Source: Lysinibacillus pakistanensis
Lineage (GTDB): Bacteria; Bacillota; Bacilli; Bacillales_A; Planococcaceae
Assembly (NCBI RefSeq): GCF_030123245.1
Contig: NZ_CP126101.1
Span: 2,726,501-2,790,500 of the forward strand
Reading direction: 5' to 3'
DNA: 64,000 nt
Position 1 is the stretch's first letter; each line of letters starts with the position of its first letter. This document shows, one piece after another, positions 46,311-56,462 of this stretch. A program made the position numbers and the translations under genes. The notes beneath the pieces are model-generated. The model was not told the DNA's origin and made no database searches. It saw only the letters and a program-made list of their open reading frames with translations.

Positions 46311-48005
46311 TTAATAATGAAATTTCTTTAATAAGCCCTGAAGCTCATCTGCCTGCTGAGCCATCTCCTTTGCCGAAGAAGCCATTTGTTCTATAGAGGC
46401 TAGTTGCTCCTTAGCAGTGACTGTTACATGCTCTGAACTATCCGTTGCTCTACTAGCAATACGAGCCATTTCCTCTGAGGAAGCTGTCACTTCTTCTATA
46501 CTCGCTGACATTTGCTCAGTCACTGCTGAAATGTCATGAAGCTGTGTACTTACCCCTCCTATGGATTGCATAATTTTTTGGAATGCCTCTTTTGTTTCAT
46601 CAACAACTTCCATTCCAGCAGCAGTTTCCTTCGTATTACTTGAAATAGCTGTAATCACATTGGTAGTATCGTGTTGAATCGAAAGTATAAGAGCCGCAAT
46701 TTGATCTGCTGATTGCTTCGATTGCTCTGCTAATTTTCGTACCTCATCTGCTACTACAGCAAAGCCCTTTCCTTGTTCCCCTGCACGTGCTGCTTCAATT
46801 GCAGCGTTTAAGGCAAGTAAGTTCGTTTGATCAGCAATGCTTGTTATCACATCCACAATATTGCCTATTTGCTGGGATTGTTCACCTAATATCCGTACCT
46901 GTTTCTCTACATGATCAGATGAATCATTGATAATTGTCATTTGCGACATCACGCGATTCAAGGAATCATTTCCTTGTGCTGCCTCTTGTCCCATCACATC
47001 AGCAGCATCTGACACTGTTGAAGCAGTTTCAGCCACTTGCTGAATACCAATCGCCATTTCCTGCATGGCTGTTAAGCTTTCCGCTGTTGTATGTAATGTC
47101 GTTTTAGAGCTTTGAGCTAAATCTTGTAGAGTTGAGGCTAATGCTCTCGTCATTTCTGCTGATTGCTCTGACTGAGACGTTAGGGTATCAGAGGATACAT
47201 CAACCTGTTGAGATGTATGGGCAATTTGTTGCATTAAGCTCTTTAAACTCGTCAGCATTTTATTGAAGGATTGTGCAAGCTCGCCTGCTTCATCCTTTGA
47301 ATTAATTTGTAGCTGCTTTGTAAGGTCCCCTTCTCCTTCTGCTATACCTCGAAGTTGACGGTTCATTTCCTGAAGTGGTCTTACAAATGCTCTAGTGAAA
47401 AGGAAGCTACCTAAAGTTGCAATGGCGGCTCCAATAAACATGACAATAAACAGCTTGCCGATAAATGCGAAAATAATTTGTTGAACCTCATCTATTGTTT
47501 CACCCACAAACCACATCCCAATAATGTCGCCATTTGCATCTTTTATGGGCGCATAAAGTGTTAAGTATTTTGTTCCAACAACATCCGCTTCACCTATAAA
47601 TGTATTGCCTTTCTTCATTACCTCTTCAATAACTTTGGGATCAGCATCCTTGCCCACTAAGCGCTCTCCATTAAGCTGTAAATTAGTAATCAGTCCTTTT
47701 GTTCCTTGAAAAATCGTTATACCACCTTCGATGCTTTCTCCTACCTCATCCACAAAATCCACTTGGTCAACTATTTTTGTATTACCTTTATAAAGCTCTC
47801 CATCTTTAATTGCCCAGTCACCTTTGAATCGTTCTTCAAGCAGCAGATAACCAACCTTTGAAAGATGCGTTATACTTTGCTCGAAATTATTGCGCATAAT
47901 ATCCTTTACTTGTACATAGGAAACAACACCAATGATAATGCTTAAACATATAATCACTACCACTAGAAGCAAATTAAATTTTGTATTAATTTTAAATGTG
48001 CGCAA
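46311..48005 (-). CDS. Methyl-accepting chemotaxis protein
   Basis: About 564 residues: N-terminal membrane segment, extracellular single-Cache-like sensor (about 35-185, with [20 protein letters not shown]), second membrane segment ([19 protein letters not shown]), HAMP, and the signalling hairpin with the conserved tip [20 protein letters not shown]. Start TTG 48005 is inferred from GAAAGGAGAG; the longer frame to 48026 contains that site. Ligand unknown. Stands alone. Confidence 0.92.
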   Translation of the reverse strand: MRTFKINTKFNLLLVVVIICLSIIIGVVSYVQVKDIMRNNFEQSITHLSKVGYLLLEERFKGDWAIKDGELYKGNTKIVDQVDFVDEVGESIEGGITIFQGTKGLITNLQLNGERLVGKDADPKVIEEVMKKGNTFIGEADVVGTKYLTLYAPIKDANGDIIGMWFVGETIDEVQQIIFAFIGKLFIVMFIGAAIATLGSFLFTRAFVRPLQEMNRQLRGIAEGEGDLTKQLQINSKDEAGELAQSFNKMLTSLKSLMQQIAHTSQQVDVSSDTLTSQSEQSAEMTRALASTLQDLAQSSKTTLHTTAESLTAMQEMAIGIQQVAETASTVSDAADVMGQEAAQGNDSLNRVMSQMTIINDSSDHVEKQVRILGEQSQQIGNIVDVITSIADQTNLLALNAAIEAARAGEQGKGFAVVADEVRKLAEQSKQSADQIAALILSIQHDTTNVITAISSNTKETAAGMEVVDETKEAFQKIMQSIGGVSTQLHDISAVTEQMSASIEEVTASSEEMARIASRATDSSEHVTVTAKEQLASIEQMASSAKEMAQQADELQGLLKKFHY

Positions 48006-48026
48006 AATCTCTCTCTCCTTTCTCAA

Positions 48027-48564
48027 ATAGCTTTTAGGAATAATATGTATAAAATGTAAATCACGTTAATTAAACATGATTCTAATAATAGTTTCAATAC
48101 ATTATCAATAAATTAATATATTTTACATATATAAACTGTTTTTTATTGAAAGATAAAATATAATAAAGCACGTTTACTATGAAAAAATCTAGTGACACTA
48201 AAGATTTAATAGAATGATTTTTGGTTGTACTATTGGATACTATAGTAAGGAAAAAACTCATCATATAAAGATATGAGTAATAGAACTATATTAGAAGCAT
48301 GATTTCTAAAAATGATTGCTATAAAAAAGTCTTGTAAATCTCCATTAGTTAACAATAAGCCCCAAATACTTTACCATTTAAAGTATTTAGGGCTGTCCGA
48401 ATTATGCCAAATTGCAGTTTAAATTAAGCATTTTTATTTTGCACAACCTCAACTTAATAGAGCGACACAAAACTAATTAAATCCAAAGAAAAGTTTCCAT
48501 TTTTGCGCGAGTGTTCCCCAAAATTTTCGTTATAGTATGTATAACGATTATAAGGAGTGAAAAA
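48027..48564. other. gap upstream of second ECF sigma gene
   Basis: AT-rich. The only clear structure is a hairpin at 48358-48394 (AGCCCCAAATACTTT / AAAGTATTTAGGGCT), with no intact gene directly before it. Sequence just before the sigma gene (TTCGTTATAGTATGTATAAC, 48526-48545) probably contains its promoter. No coding frame was found. Confidence 0.45.
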
Positions 48565-49116
48565 ATGAATGATTTTATCCAGCGTCTTCAAAGGCATGAT
48601 GAAAAAGCATTGAAATATGTCGTTGAACACTATTTGGGATTTGTAAAGGCAATTACACTAAAAATTTTAGAAAAACCATCTGATTATATGCTGGTTGAGG
48701 AATGTGTTAATGATGTATTCCTACTTATTTGGCAAAAAAGTAATTATTTTATTGGGGAGGAAGCGGATTTTAAAAGGTGGATAGGGATGATTACTAAATA
48801 TAAAGCAATTGATCTTTACAGAAAACAGCAAAAGCAACTAGCGACACTACCAATGGAAAATATTCCTCCTCTTATCGCACCAGATAATATTGAACAACAG
48901 CTTGATAAATTGTATGCGAAAGAGCAATTACTTCTTGAAATCATGCATCTGCCTGATTTAGATAGAGAACTATTTTTAATGAGGTATTATCTTGAATATA
49001 CAAATAACGAGATAGCAGAAATTCTACATATTTCAAAATCTGCTGTGGAAAATCGCTTATATAGAGGAAAGAAAAAGCTTGCTAAAAATCCTAAATTACA
49101 GGAGTGTTGGACATGA
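48565..49116 (+). CDS. ECF sigma factor
   Basis: 183 residues: region 2 (LVEECVNDVFLLIWQKSNYF; FKRWIGMITKYKAIDLYRKQ) and region 4 (LPDLDRELFLMRYYLEYTNN; ISKSAVENRLYRGKKKL). ATG 48565, with AAGGAGTG before it, is chosen over the frame opening at 48511. Overlaps the following membrane protein gene by 4 bases. Confidence 0.9.
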   Translation: MNDFIQRLQRHDEKALKYVVEHYLGFVKAITLKILEKPSDYMLVEECVNDVFLLIWQKSNYFIGEEADFKRWIGMITKYKAIDLYRKQQKQLATLPMENIPPLIAPDNIEQQLDKLYAKEQLLLEIMHLPDLDRELFLMRYYLEYTNNEIAEILHISKSAVENRLYRGKKKLAKNPKLQECWT

Positions 49117-49688
49117 GTAAAGAAAAAAACTTTCTACAGTTGGATATAGATGATATAACACCGGTAGAGGTCTCGAAAAATGAAAAGCAAAAGGTTATAA
49201 AAACCATCTTACAGAAGCAATTCTTACGAAAAAAAATCCGTAAATGGACCATTGCTTCTATCCTTGCCATTGGAGTTGGTTCGGCTAGCTTAGTGAATTT
49301 TCCATCTATGGCCTCCATATTACCAATTAAGGATGTAACTTTATCTGAAAAGCTCTTTTCAAAACAGCATGAATTTATTTTTAATCGTATTTTAATTTCA
49401 GAAAATACAGCGACCATTTACTTTAGCTGTAATTTAGACTTTGCTACAGAATTCATAACTTTAGACATAGTTGATAATTTTGAAAATCATTATTATGACA
49501 CATCTGAAACATCGACAAATAAAATAACTGATAATTACTCAAATGGTAAAGTAATATTAAATAATTTCCAGGCTAATGCATCTTCCATATTCATCACACC
49601 AATCGTTCATACGATGGATAAAGAAGGGAATGTTACGAAAGAAAGATTGGAGACAATAGAAATTAAAATAGACTCTAATGAGAAATGA
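49113..49688 (+). CDS. Membrane anti-sigma candidate (DUF4179-like)
   Basis: About 191 residues: short cytosolic N-terminus (LDIDDITPVEVSKNEKQKVI), one membrane segment (WTIASILAIGVGSASLVNF), then an outer beta-rich domain. The order and layout match anti-sigma proteins of the DUF4179 type paired with ECF factors. Starts with ATGA overlapping the sigma gene. A strong terminator follows. Confidence 0.72.
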   Translation: MSKEKNFLQLDIDDITPVEVSKNEKQKVIKTILQKQFLRKKIRKWTIASILAIGVGSASLVNFPSMASILPIKDVTLSEKLFSKQHEFIFNRILISENTATIYFSCNLDFATEFITLDIVDNFENHYYDTSETSTNKITDNYSNGKVILNNFQANASSIFITPIVHTMDKEGNVTKERLETIEIKIDSNEK

Positions 49689-49695
49689 AATATAG

Positions 49696-49761
49696 GAAAG
49701 AAACCTGTGAATTTATTGCGCACTTAAATTCGTCAATAAATTCACAGGTTTCCATTTTTTA
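49696..49761. terminator. Terminator of sigma/anti-sigma operon
   Basis: GAAACCTGTGAATTTATTG and CAATAAATTCACAGGTTTC arms with a T-run, reaching into the stop codon of the converging hydrolase gene. Confidence 0.88.
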
Positions 49762-50577
49762 ATCGGTAAATTCCACTACTCTATCCAACCATTCATCAAT
49801 AAGGCTATTGAACAAATTAGCTTGTTCAATTTGCAAATTATGACCTGCCTTATCTAAAATTGTGAAGCTTGCTCTTGGAAATTTTTCTATAATATCAAAT
49901 GCATCCTTATATCCAACCATAGAATCTTGTTTGCCTAGCAAAAATAAGCAAGGTTTTTCAAATAACGTTTCATCAACAGGAAAGGAAAAGCTATAGTTTT
50001 GCTGAATTTTTTCCAAAAAGTTCACGTCAGCTTTTTCTTGTCCTGCTACTACCTCATTCATGTATCGGTTACAATGATGTTCATCTAAAACAACTAGATG
50101 TGAGCTATAATCTTCTAGCTCCTGCTTCGTCAATGTCGATATAAATTCTTTATCGGATAGAATAATCCTTTGCTTTGGTACTGTTCTTCTTTGTTTTTCT
50201 GGAATAATTAACGGACAAATAAATGCAGCCCCTAAAATTTCTTCTTCATTATCCCTCATAATGCCTCGAACTAAATAACCGCCATAGGATTCCCCTACTA
50301 AAAGATAGGGTTCATTTGGTATTAAGGAATGAATTACCTCTTTTACAGCCTCTAACATCTCATCTGAATTATTAATTACTTCATAGTCTGTCGTCTCTCC
50401 CATTCCTGGAAGGTCAATATAGATTCGTTTCCAGCCTTCCCTTTCGATAAAAATGGGCTCCATACACCCCTTCATTAATCTATGATCTGGCGAATATCCA
50501 TGAAGCATAACGATTGGTATACCCTCTCCAATTATTTCATAGTAAATATTAGCCTTACTAACGTGGCAAAATGGCAT
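49759..50577 (-). CDS. Alpha/beta hydrolase
   Basis: 272 residues. HG oxyanion motif (IVMLHGYSP), nucleophile elbow VGESYGGYL (Ser near 100), late acid (LLGKQDSMVGY) and His (KAGHNLQIEQ), so a complete catalytic triad. The substrate cannot be told. ATG 50577 has a perfect GGAGGAAC upstream; the longer frame to 50628 is not supported. Confidence 0.88.
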   Translation of the reverse strand: MPFCHVSKANIYYEIIGEGIPIVMLHGYSPDHRLMKGCMEPIFIEREGWKRIYIDLPGMGETTDYEVINNSDEMLEAVKEVIHSLIPNEPYLLVGESYGGYLVRGIMRDNEEEILGAAFICPLIIPEKQRRTVPKQRIILSDKEFISTLTKQELEDYSSHLVVLDEHHCNRYMNEVVAGQEKADVNFLEKIQQNYSFSFPVDETLFEKPCLFLLGKQDSMVGYKDAFDIIEKFPRASFTILDKAGHNLQIEQANLFNSLIDEWLDRVVEFTD

Positions 50578-50658
50578 AATAGTTCCTCCAAAAAATGTTG
50601 TTTCAACTAATATATCATCTATACCCAATTTTTCAAAAAATCGTTAGACTTAGGAGAG

Positions 50659-50742
50659 ATTCTAACCATCAGTTTTGTAGTTCTATCCATCACTTTGGCT
50701 TTTCTCTCCATCAGTTCATTGATCCTATCCACCACTTTCATT
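50659..50742 (+). repeat. 4 x 21-bp tandem array
   Basis: Units start at 50659, 50680, 50701 and 50722, exactly 21 bp, core NTYCTATCCATCASTTT. It lies between the ddh terminator and the hydrolase gene, both on the minus strand. Period, not sequence, is shared with the other arrays. Confidence 0.8.
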
Positions 50743-50751
50743 TTACTGTAA

Positions 50752-50790
50752 AAAAAACCCCGATTATCAGTAGAGAGATAATCGAGGTTA
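50752..50790 (-). terminator. Terminator of ddh
   Basis: On the minus strand AACCTCGATTATC and GATAATCGGGGTT arms followed by TTTTTT, 16 bases past the ddh stop. Confidence 0.85.
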
Positions 50791-50805
50791 TTAACATACA
50801 AAAAA

Positions 50806-51786
50806 TTATAATAGCTCTTTTCGTAATTCAGCAGCTGATTTAGGTGATAACAGCCCGAATGGAATGTCGAATACTGTTTTCGCACCTTTGTCCCCAGCTT
50901 GGCTTAAACGGTAGGCTGCACGCGCGTAGGCTACTAGAACACTTGATGTGAAGTTTGGATTACTTTCCAATTTTAATGAGAATTCAAGAATTTGTTTATC
51001 ATTTGCGCCACTTTCACCACTGCGGATTACAAAACCACCGTGTGGCATACCAGTATGGTTTGCTTTAAATTCTTCTTCAGAAATGAAATTTACAGTTGTA
51101 TTATATTCGTCGAAATAGTTTGGCATAGTCACAATTTCTTGTTCAATTTTTGCTGCATCTGCACCTTCCTCAAGGACAACCCAGCATTCACGGGCATGTT
51201 TTTCACGTGTTGTCAACTCAGGATTTTCACCGTTACGAACGCGCTCTACAGCATCTTTAATTGGTAATGTATATTGTACAGCATTTTTTACACCTTCGAT
51301 ACGACGTACAGCATCTGAATGCCCTTGGCTTAAGCCATCTCCCCAAAATGTATATGTTGTACCTACTGGAAGTACAGCCTCACCAAGTACACGATTTAAT
51401 GAGAATAAACCTGGATCCCAACCAACTGAAATGACTGAAACTTTACCAGATTTTTGGGCTGCCGCATCCACCGCTTCAAAAAACTCAGGAATTTTCGCAT
51501 GTGTATCAAAGCTATCAATTGTATTAAACCATTGTGCAAAGTGTGGACCTTGCTCTGGTAAATCTGTTGCAGAGCCTCCACATAAAATCATTACATCAAT
51601 GTCATTTTGGAATTTTTCAGCATCATCCACTACATACACTTTGGCATTACTTGCAACGTTTACTGTTGAAGGGTCACGACGTGTGAATACTGCTACTAAT
51701 TCCATATCTGGATTTTGTGAAATAGCGTATTCTACCCCGCGTCCTAAATTTCCATATCCTACAATACCTACTCGAATTGCACTCAT
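50806..51786 (-). CDS. ddh: meso-Diaminopimelate dehydrogenase
   Basis: One-step NADPH-dependent synthesis of meso-diaminopimelate from tetrahydrodipicolinate, for lysine and peptidoglycan. 326 residues, with the Rossmann motif VGIVGYGNLGRGVEYA, the substrate segment VISVGWDPGLFSLNR, and TYTFWGDGLSQGHSDAVRRI. Characteristic of Lysinibacillus sphaericus and a few other lineages. Start ATG 51786 with TAAGGAGGA. Monocistronic. Confidence 0.96.
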   Translation of the reverse strand: MSAIRVGIVGYGNLGRGVEYAISQNPDMELVAVFTRRDPSTVNVASNAKVYVVDDAEKFQNDIDVMILCGGSATDLPEQGPHFAQWFNTIDSFDTHAKIPEFFEAVDAAAQKSGKVSVISVGWDPGLFSLNRVLGEAVLPVGTTYTFWGDGLSQGHSDAVRRIEGVKNAVQYTLPIKDAVERVRNGENPELTTREKHARECWVVLEEGADAAKIEQEIVTMPNYFDEYNTTVNFISEEEFKANHTGMPHGGFVIRSGESGANDKQILEFSLKLESNPNFTSSVLVAYARAAYRLSQAGDKGAKTVFDIPFGLLSPKSAAELRKELL

Positions 51787-51846
51787 CAAAATTCCTCCTT
51801 ACGATTTCGTGACTATGTGAAAACCTTCACGTTAAATCTACTTACA

Positions 51847-51875
51847 ATAATACTTTGTGTTAGAAAAATTCACAA
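51847..51875 (-). promoter_or_regulatory. Promoter of ddh
   Basis: Minus strand TTGTGA (51870-51875), 17 bases, TATTAT (51847-51852), about 60 bases before the start codon. Confidence 0.55.
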
Positions 51876-52069
51876 TAGTTTGAGTATCTGTTTTTTATCC
51901 GGAATTTATATCGGTTTTCTATGATTTTTATCGGTCAACGGCATGAATACGGTTACAAATTACTATTTCATATACTATCCTTTAAGTTTTCGTTAAAGCC
52001 TTGTAAATAAAGACTTTTTAAACCCGATATCTTGTACAATAAAATTAACGACAAAAGGGGGCATGATGA

Positions 52070-52393
52070 ATGAAAAGTAATTTTTACTCACCAAGTACAC
52101 CATGTGAACAAGGAGCATTACTTGCTTGTCCATTCCAAAATGCACAGAAATCTGGAAAAGCGTATGATACTACATTTTCAACTTCCACTGAGGTAAAGCA
52201 CAAGTCCTTTTCACCCAACATGCATTTTTGTACAGGAATTATACCTTTTGACGTTATGGAAAAAAACCTCAATATTACTCCACAAATACAAAGAATCAAT
52301 GAAATTGGCCTTTATTGTAGCGGCAAGGAAATTGCTCGCTGGTTAGTTAAAAAAAGTGAATATAATAAGCTTGAGTTTGACTTCTTTTTATGA
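52070..52393 (+). CDS. Small cysteine-containing protein, unknown
   Basis: 107 residues, soluble, with four cysteines (C12, C20, C54, C83) and no hydrophobic segment. Visible pieces are SPSTPCEQGALLACPFQNAQ and HFCTGIIPFDVMEKNL. AAAAGGGGG stands 8 bases before the ATG, so the gene is probably real. I do not recognise the family. It is flanked by ddh (divergent) and the Crp-type regulator (converging). Confidence 0.65.
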   Translation: MKSNFYSPSTPCEQGALLACPFQNAQKSGKAYDTTFSTSTEVKHKSFSPNMHFCTGIIPFDVMEKNLNITPQIQRINEIGLYCSGKEIARWLVKKSEYNKLEFDFFL

Positions 52394-52553
52394 AGTCTGT
52401 TAATCTCGTTTTCAGATCTGAGCTGATAAAATGTAATTAATTCCCATTGAAAAGTTTCCATCTCAATGGCATCATTATCGCCAAGGCGAAAATGTACATA
52501 GAAAAATTTTGCAGGGTGAAAGAATGTTGACTAAACTGGTCTATTAGCTCAGG

Positions 52554-53216
52554 TTACTGAATTTCTTGGGCTAATCGTTGAAGACGCTCTTCATCAATAA
52601 TGTAATAACCATTCTTTTTCTTTTCCAAAATCTTTTCATCACAAAATTGTGCCAAGACATATAATAGGTGACGATAGGAAACCCCCAAATATTCACTGAT
52701 TTCTGTATGCCTTTCTTTATAAATACCTTGATCTGCGGATAACTGAATAAAGGCAGCTAAACGATTTTCGAATGGATACGCCAAATTTTGTGTATATTTA
52801 GCTGTCATGTTTGTCGCCTTCTCTCCTAAAAACACGCAGAGTCTTCGTAAAAAGAGGGCATCAGCCAGGAGTTTTTCTTTACATGCCTGTGTAATAGAAA
52901 AGCAAATGGTTTCTGTTACAGTTTGAATTCCTTTCGTATATCTTGCTTCATTTAGCAGCTCGATTTCCCCCATAAAACGTGGAGCCTCTAAATATTCAAT
53001 AAGAGAAACCTTACCATTTTTATGGGTCATATATAGCTTTGCTTTCCCCTCCACCATGTAATAAAGCGTATCTGGAAAGGATCCTTCTTTAAAAATCCAT
53101 TCCCCTTTGTCAAATTGACATACTTCAAGATAAGGGTAAATATCAAATGAAAAGAAATCATGAATCGGGTATTCTTCTAGATAATGTAAGCGTTTTTTAG
53201 CTGTCAGTATATGCAT
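52554..53216 (-). CDS. Crp/Fnr-family regulator (YeiL-like)
   Basis: 220 residues. An N-terminal cyclic-nucleotide-binding-like beta-roll (QFDKGEWIFKEGSFPDTLYY, MVEGKAKLYM) and a C-terminal winged helix (HTEISEYLGVSYRHLLYVLA). Fnr cysteines are absent. Divergent from the MFS gene with a perfect palindrome between, so probably its regulator and an autoregulator. Confidence 0.85.
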   Translation of the reverse strand: MHILTAKKRLHYLEEYPIHDFFSFDIYPYLEVCQFDKGEWIFKEGSFPDTLYYMVEGKAKLYMTHKNGKVSLIEYLEAPRFMGEIELLNEARYTKGIQTVTETICFSITQACKEKLLADALFLRRLCVFLGEKATNMTAKYTQNLAYPFENRLAAFIQLSADQGIYKERHTEISEYLGVSYRHLLYVLAQFCDEKILEKKKNGYYIIDEERLQRLAQEIQ

Positions 53217-53239
53217 TTTTTACTCTCCCCTAAAAAATA

Positions 53240-53251
53240 TGAGATATCTCA
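53240..53251. promoter_or_regulatory. Palindrome between Crp-type and MFS genes
   Basis: TGAGATATCTCA, a perfect 12-bp palindrome in the 95-base gap between the divergent starts. Candidate operator of the Crp-type regulator. Confidence 0.6.
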
Positions 53252-53311
53252 CATTATTGTACCGACGAACGTGCTATTATTCAACGTAGTTAATGGAGGT
53301 ACGGTAAATTT

Positions 53312-54463
53312 ATGAATAATCAACGATGGCTTTCTCAGAATTTCTTTGCATTTTTTATTACTTGGGGTATTTTCTTGCCTTATTGGACAGGCTGGCTCGT
53401 AGATGTCAAGCATCTAACTGTCTCACAGGCTAGTGTTGTGATGGGCTGTGGTCTTTTAGCTCGAGCTACTTCAAATCTGTTTTTCTTCCCAACCCTTGCT
53501 AAGTATGTACACAATAAACGACTTATTACAATTCTTGCGACTGGCGCACTTATAACAACTTTCCTTTACTTACCGAGCACAAGCTTTAGTATGCTTTTAA
53601 TTGTTACTATTTTATTTAGCATTTTTTACCCAGCTCTTCTACCTGCCGTTGAAAGTAGTGCCGCTACATTAGTCCAGCATGGAAATGTTCACTATGGTAA
53701 AAGTCGTTCATATGGATCTTTTGGCTTTGTTATTGCGGTGTTAATTATTAGTATGCTGACAGGTGTATTTGGCAAGGATATTATTTTTTGGAGTATGGTT
53801 CTTGGTCTTATCGGTATGCTGTTGATGCAGCAGCTAGCGACACCAAAAGAATTGCTTATGGTACCAACAAAAGAACAACGAGCAAAATCGCTGTCGATGA
53901 AAACACTATGGACTATTAAAGGCTTCCCTATTGTTTTATTCATCGTCATCCTATTACAAGGCGCACATGCTTCGTATTATAGCTACGGTTATATATATTT
54001 AGGTGATTTACATGTCGATCCATTTTATATGGGGATGATTATAAACATAGCGGTTATTTGTGAAATCCTATACTTTATGAAGGCAGATACATTATTTACA
54101 AAATGGCGCTCATCCTCTTTATTGCTTTTAGCAGCAAGTGGCTCCTCCTTACGTTGGTTACTTATTTATCTTTTTCCTAATGTTTGGGTATTCATCGCGT
54201 CACAAACCTTGCATGCAATGTCATTTGCCCTGGCGCATTTTGCCTTTATTGGCTATTTGACTAAAACATTACCAAAGGAACAAATTCCAAATGCACAAGG
54301 ACTTTATTCTGCCTTAGCAATGGGATTAAGTACAGCCATTCTTACATTTTTAGGCGGTTATTTATACGAAATTTCTCCTGGTCTATCCTTTGGCGCGATG
54401 CTGATTTGTACGGTTCCGGCTATTGCTATTGTGCTTGCGACTCGAAATAAATATCAATACTAA
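53312..54463 (+). CDS. MFS transporter (HcaT/PPP-like)
   Basis: 383 residues, 12 membrane segments. The N-terminus FFAFFITWGIFLPYWTGWLV and the GKSRSYGSFGFVIAVLI segment resemble the MFS_1-like group that includes 3-phenylpropionate transporters (HcaT). Substrate unknown. AATGGAGG precedes the ATG. Confidence 0.82.
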   Translation: MNNQRWLSQNFFAFFITWGIFLPYWTGWLVDVKHLTVSQASVVMGCGLLARATSNLFFFPTLAKYVHNKRLITILATGALITTFLYLPSTSFSMLLIVTILFSIFYPALLPAVESSAATLVQHGNVHYGKSRSYGSFGFVIAVLIISMLTGVFGKDIIFWSMVLGLIGMLLMQQLATPKELLMVPTKEQRAKSLSMKTLWTIKGFPIVLFIVILLQGAHASYYSYGYIYLGDLHVDPFYMGMIINIAVICEILYFMKADTLFTKWRSSSLLLLAASGSSLRWLLIYLFPNVWVFIASQTLHAMSFALAHFAFIGYLTKTLPKEQIPNAQGLYSALAMGLSTAILTFLGGYLYEISPGLSFGAMLICTVPAIAIVLATRNKYQY

Positions 54464-54464
54464 A

Positions 54465-54511
54465 AACAAGCAGGTGTGAAAGAAAATTTATCTTTCTTCA
54501 CCTGCTTTTCG
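54465..54511. terminator. Bidirectional terminator, MFS/bicupin genes
   Basis: AAGCAGGTG and CACCTGCTT outer arms with inner GAAAGA / TCTTTC, T-run on both sides. Confidence 0.85.
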
Positions 54512-54517
54512 ATAGAT

Positions 54518-55702
54518 TTACCTTGGATAATAGGAAAATCCAGGATATTTTACAACTGGCCATTTTTCCTTTCGCAATACCTTGAGGAGCTCCGGACCAA
54601 CTTGTAAATTGCTTTGCACTAGCTCAGATGGAGTTAACGCCATCCATTGATTTAACGACACATCCTGGAAACGATTGCTTTTAAACATTTCGAGGAACCA
54701 TAATGTTTCTGTTCCAGTATTCTCAATATAATGACCGTTGGCAAACGGCACATAACCGACATCCCCCGCACGGTAATCAAATGTTCTGGCCGCACCATTA
54801 GCGGCAAACACTGTCATACGCCCCTTTCCTTGTAGGTAATATTGCCATTCATCATTATTCGGGTGCCAATGTAATTCTCGCATTCCACCAGGCTCAATTT
54901 CTACAAGTGCTGCCGCAATATTTTGGGAAATAGGAAAGTTAGAGGAATCTACAATTCTAACACTGCCTCCTGGTGTTTGAATGGGGGTTTGTGCAAGTAG
55001 ACGATGTTTAAAACTTTGAGGAACTTCACCATATGGAGATTTTACCTTTTGAGTGTCGATAGGTCCTGGCACTTTATCTTGATAAATATAGACTTGTTCA
55101 TTTGGAATATGTTTAAAAGCGCTAATCGGAACACCAAAATTGGCTGATAGCACCTCTTTAGGTGTATGCGCAAACCAATCAGATATTGAAAATGTATTGA
55201 GATCTGAAAAATTACCATCATCAAATACTAGAAGAAATTCACAGCCGTCCTCAAGCCCCTGTATGGAATGAGGAATTCCAGGTGGAAAATACCATAAATC
55301 TCCCGGCCCAACATCTGCAATGAAATTTCTGCCATCTTGATCGACTGCTGTAATCCGGGCATGGCCTAGAAGCATATAGGACCATTCTGCTTGTTGGTGC
55401 CAATGCAGCTCACGCACGCCACCAGGTGTCAAACTCATATTAACCCCTGCCAATGTCTTAGCAATTGGCAAATCACGCACAGTAATTTCTCGTGACCATC
55501 CGCCTTTATTTAAGGTCATATGTGTATCAGAAAAAGAGAATCTTAGATTTGGAATAAGTCCAGCATCTGTTTTTGGAGGGACTAGCATATCGGGATTTTC
55601 CAGGTCCCTCATAATGTCTCTTGGCCCTTTATCCACCCCTCCAGCTCCATCCTTTCGAATAGGCTGTGGAACATAAAAATAGCCCTCTGGCATATTCTCC
55701 AA
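54518..55702 (-). CDS. Oxalate decarboxylase-family bicupin, altered lid
   Basis: 394-residue bicupin with both manganese sites intact: H100, H102, E106, H145 and H278, H280, E285, H324. OxdC converts oxalate to formate and CO2. In OxdC the active-site lid is SENS, whose Glu is the proton donor that favours decarboxylation. Here the same place reads SDLN (166-169), so Glu is replaced by Asp. Activity may therefore differ, toward oxidase or another acid. TTG 55702 has GAGGTG at good distance; ATG 55693 is the alternative. No signal peptide. Confidence 0.85.
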   Translation of the reverse strand: MENMPEGYFYVPQPIRKDGAGGVDKGPRDIMRDLENPDMLVPPKTDAGLIPNLRFSFSDTHMTLNKGGWSREITVRDLPIAKTLAGVNMSLTPGGVRELHWHQQAEWSYMLLGHARITAVDQDGRNFIADVGPGDLWYFPPGIPHSIQGLEDGCEFLLVFDDGNFSDLNTFSISDWFAHTPKEVLSANFGVPISAFKHIPNEQVYIYQDKVPGPIDTQKVKSPYGEVPQSFKHRLLAQTPIQTPGGSVRIVDSSNFPISQNIAAALVEIEPGGMRELHWHPNNDEWQYYLQGKGRMTVFAANGAARTFDYRAGDVGYVPFANGHYIENTGTETLWFLEMFKSNRFQDVSLNQWMALTPSELVQSNLQVGPELLKVLRKEKWPVVKYPGFSYYPR

Positions 55703-55889
55703 TTATTCACCTCTTCATAAAGAAATCGTTATTTAAAAATGTATGGGTTCTTTATCTAGATTATTCTTTTTTATATGCAAACGCTCAGAATTTCAATTCA
55801 CAAGGTGACAATTTGACAATATTAACAAAGATAGTTATTTTAAGTATGCATCTATTTCTGTGTGAAATTGTACAAAGGAGAATTGAAGG

Positions 55890-56459
55890 ATGAATAACGA
55901 AATTAAAAATCAGACTATTTTCAAGAATTTGTTAATCGAAACCGAAAGACTCATTATTAGACCTTATCAATTGGAAGACACTACTGATTTGTTTAATATA
56001 ATATCGGAGCCAAATTTTTACGATTATATCCCTGAAACCCCTCCTTCCCTAAAAGAAGTCGGGGAAATAATACAATGGTCTATGGATTGCAATAATAAAA
56101 ATACCCTAGAGAAAATTTATAAATTAAATCTTGGTATTATTTTAAAAGAATCAAATTGCTTTATTGGTTTTTGTGGTCTTGGTCCCTATGATTTAGATTC
56201 TACAAAAATTGAAATCTATTATGGTCTCAATAAAGATTTTAGAGGAAGAGGGCTTACTACTGAAGCGGCAAAAGCCTTATTAGATTATGGTTTTTCTACC
56301 TTAAGATTAGATGAAATAGTGACGACGGTATTTCCCCAAAATACCCCTTCGGTAAGGATTTTAGAGAAAATTGGAATGACTAAACAATATTCCATAACAA
56401 ATCCGCCTAAAGAACATCTAGATTTTAAAGGAATGGATTATTATACAATCTCGAAATAG
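55890..56459 (+). CDS. GNAT acetyltransferase (RimJ/RimL type)
   Basis: 189 residues. IETERLIIRPYQLEDTTDLF at the start, acetyl-CoA loop in FRGRGLTTEAAKALLDYGF, and IGMTKQYS near the end, typical of Rim-like N-acetyltransferases. AAAGGAGAATTGAAGG precedes the ATG. Its stop is only a few bases from the 5'-truncated SDR pseudogene, so it was probably brought in by the event that removed the SDR start. It is more AT-rich than its neighbours. Confidence 0.85.
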   Translation: MNNEIKNQTIFKNLLIETERLIIRPYQLEDTTDLFNIISEPNFYDYIPETPPSLKEVGEIIQWSMDCNNKNTLEKIYKLNLGIILKESNCFIGFCGLGPYDLDSTKIEIYYGLNKDFRGRGLTTEAAKALLDYGFSTLRLDEIVTTVFPQNTPSVRILEKIGMTKQYSITNPPKEHLDFKGMDYYTISK

Positions 56460-56462
56460 AGA

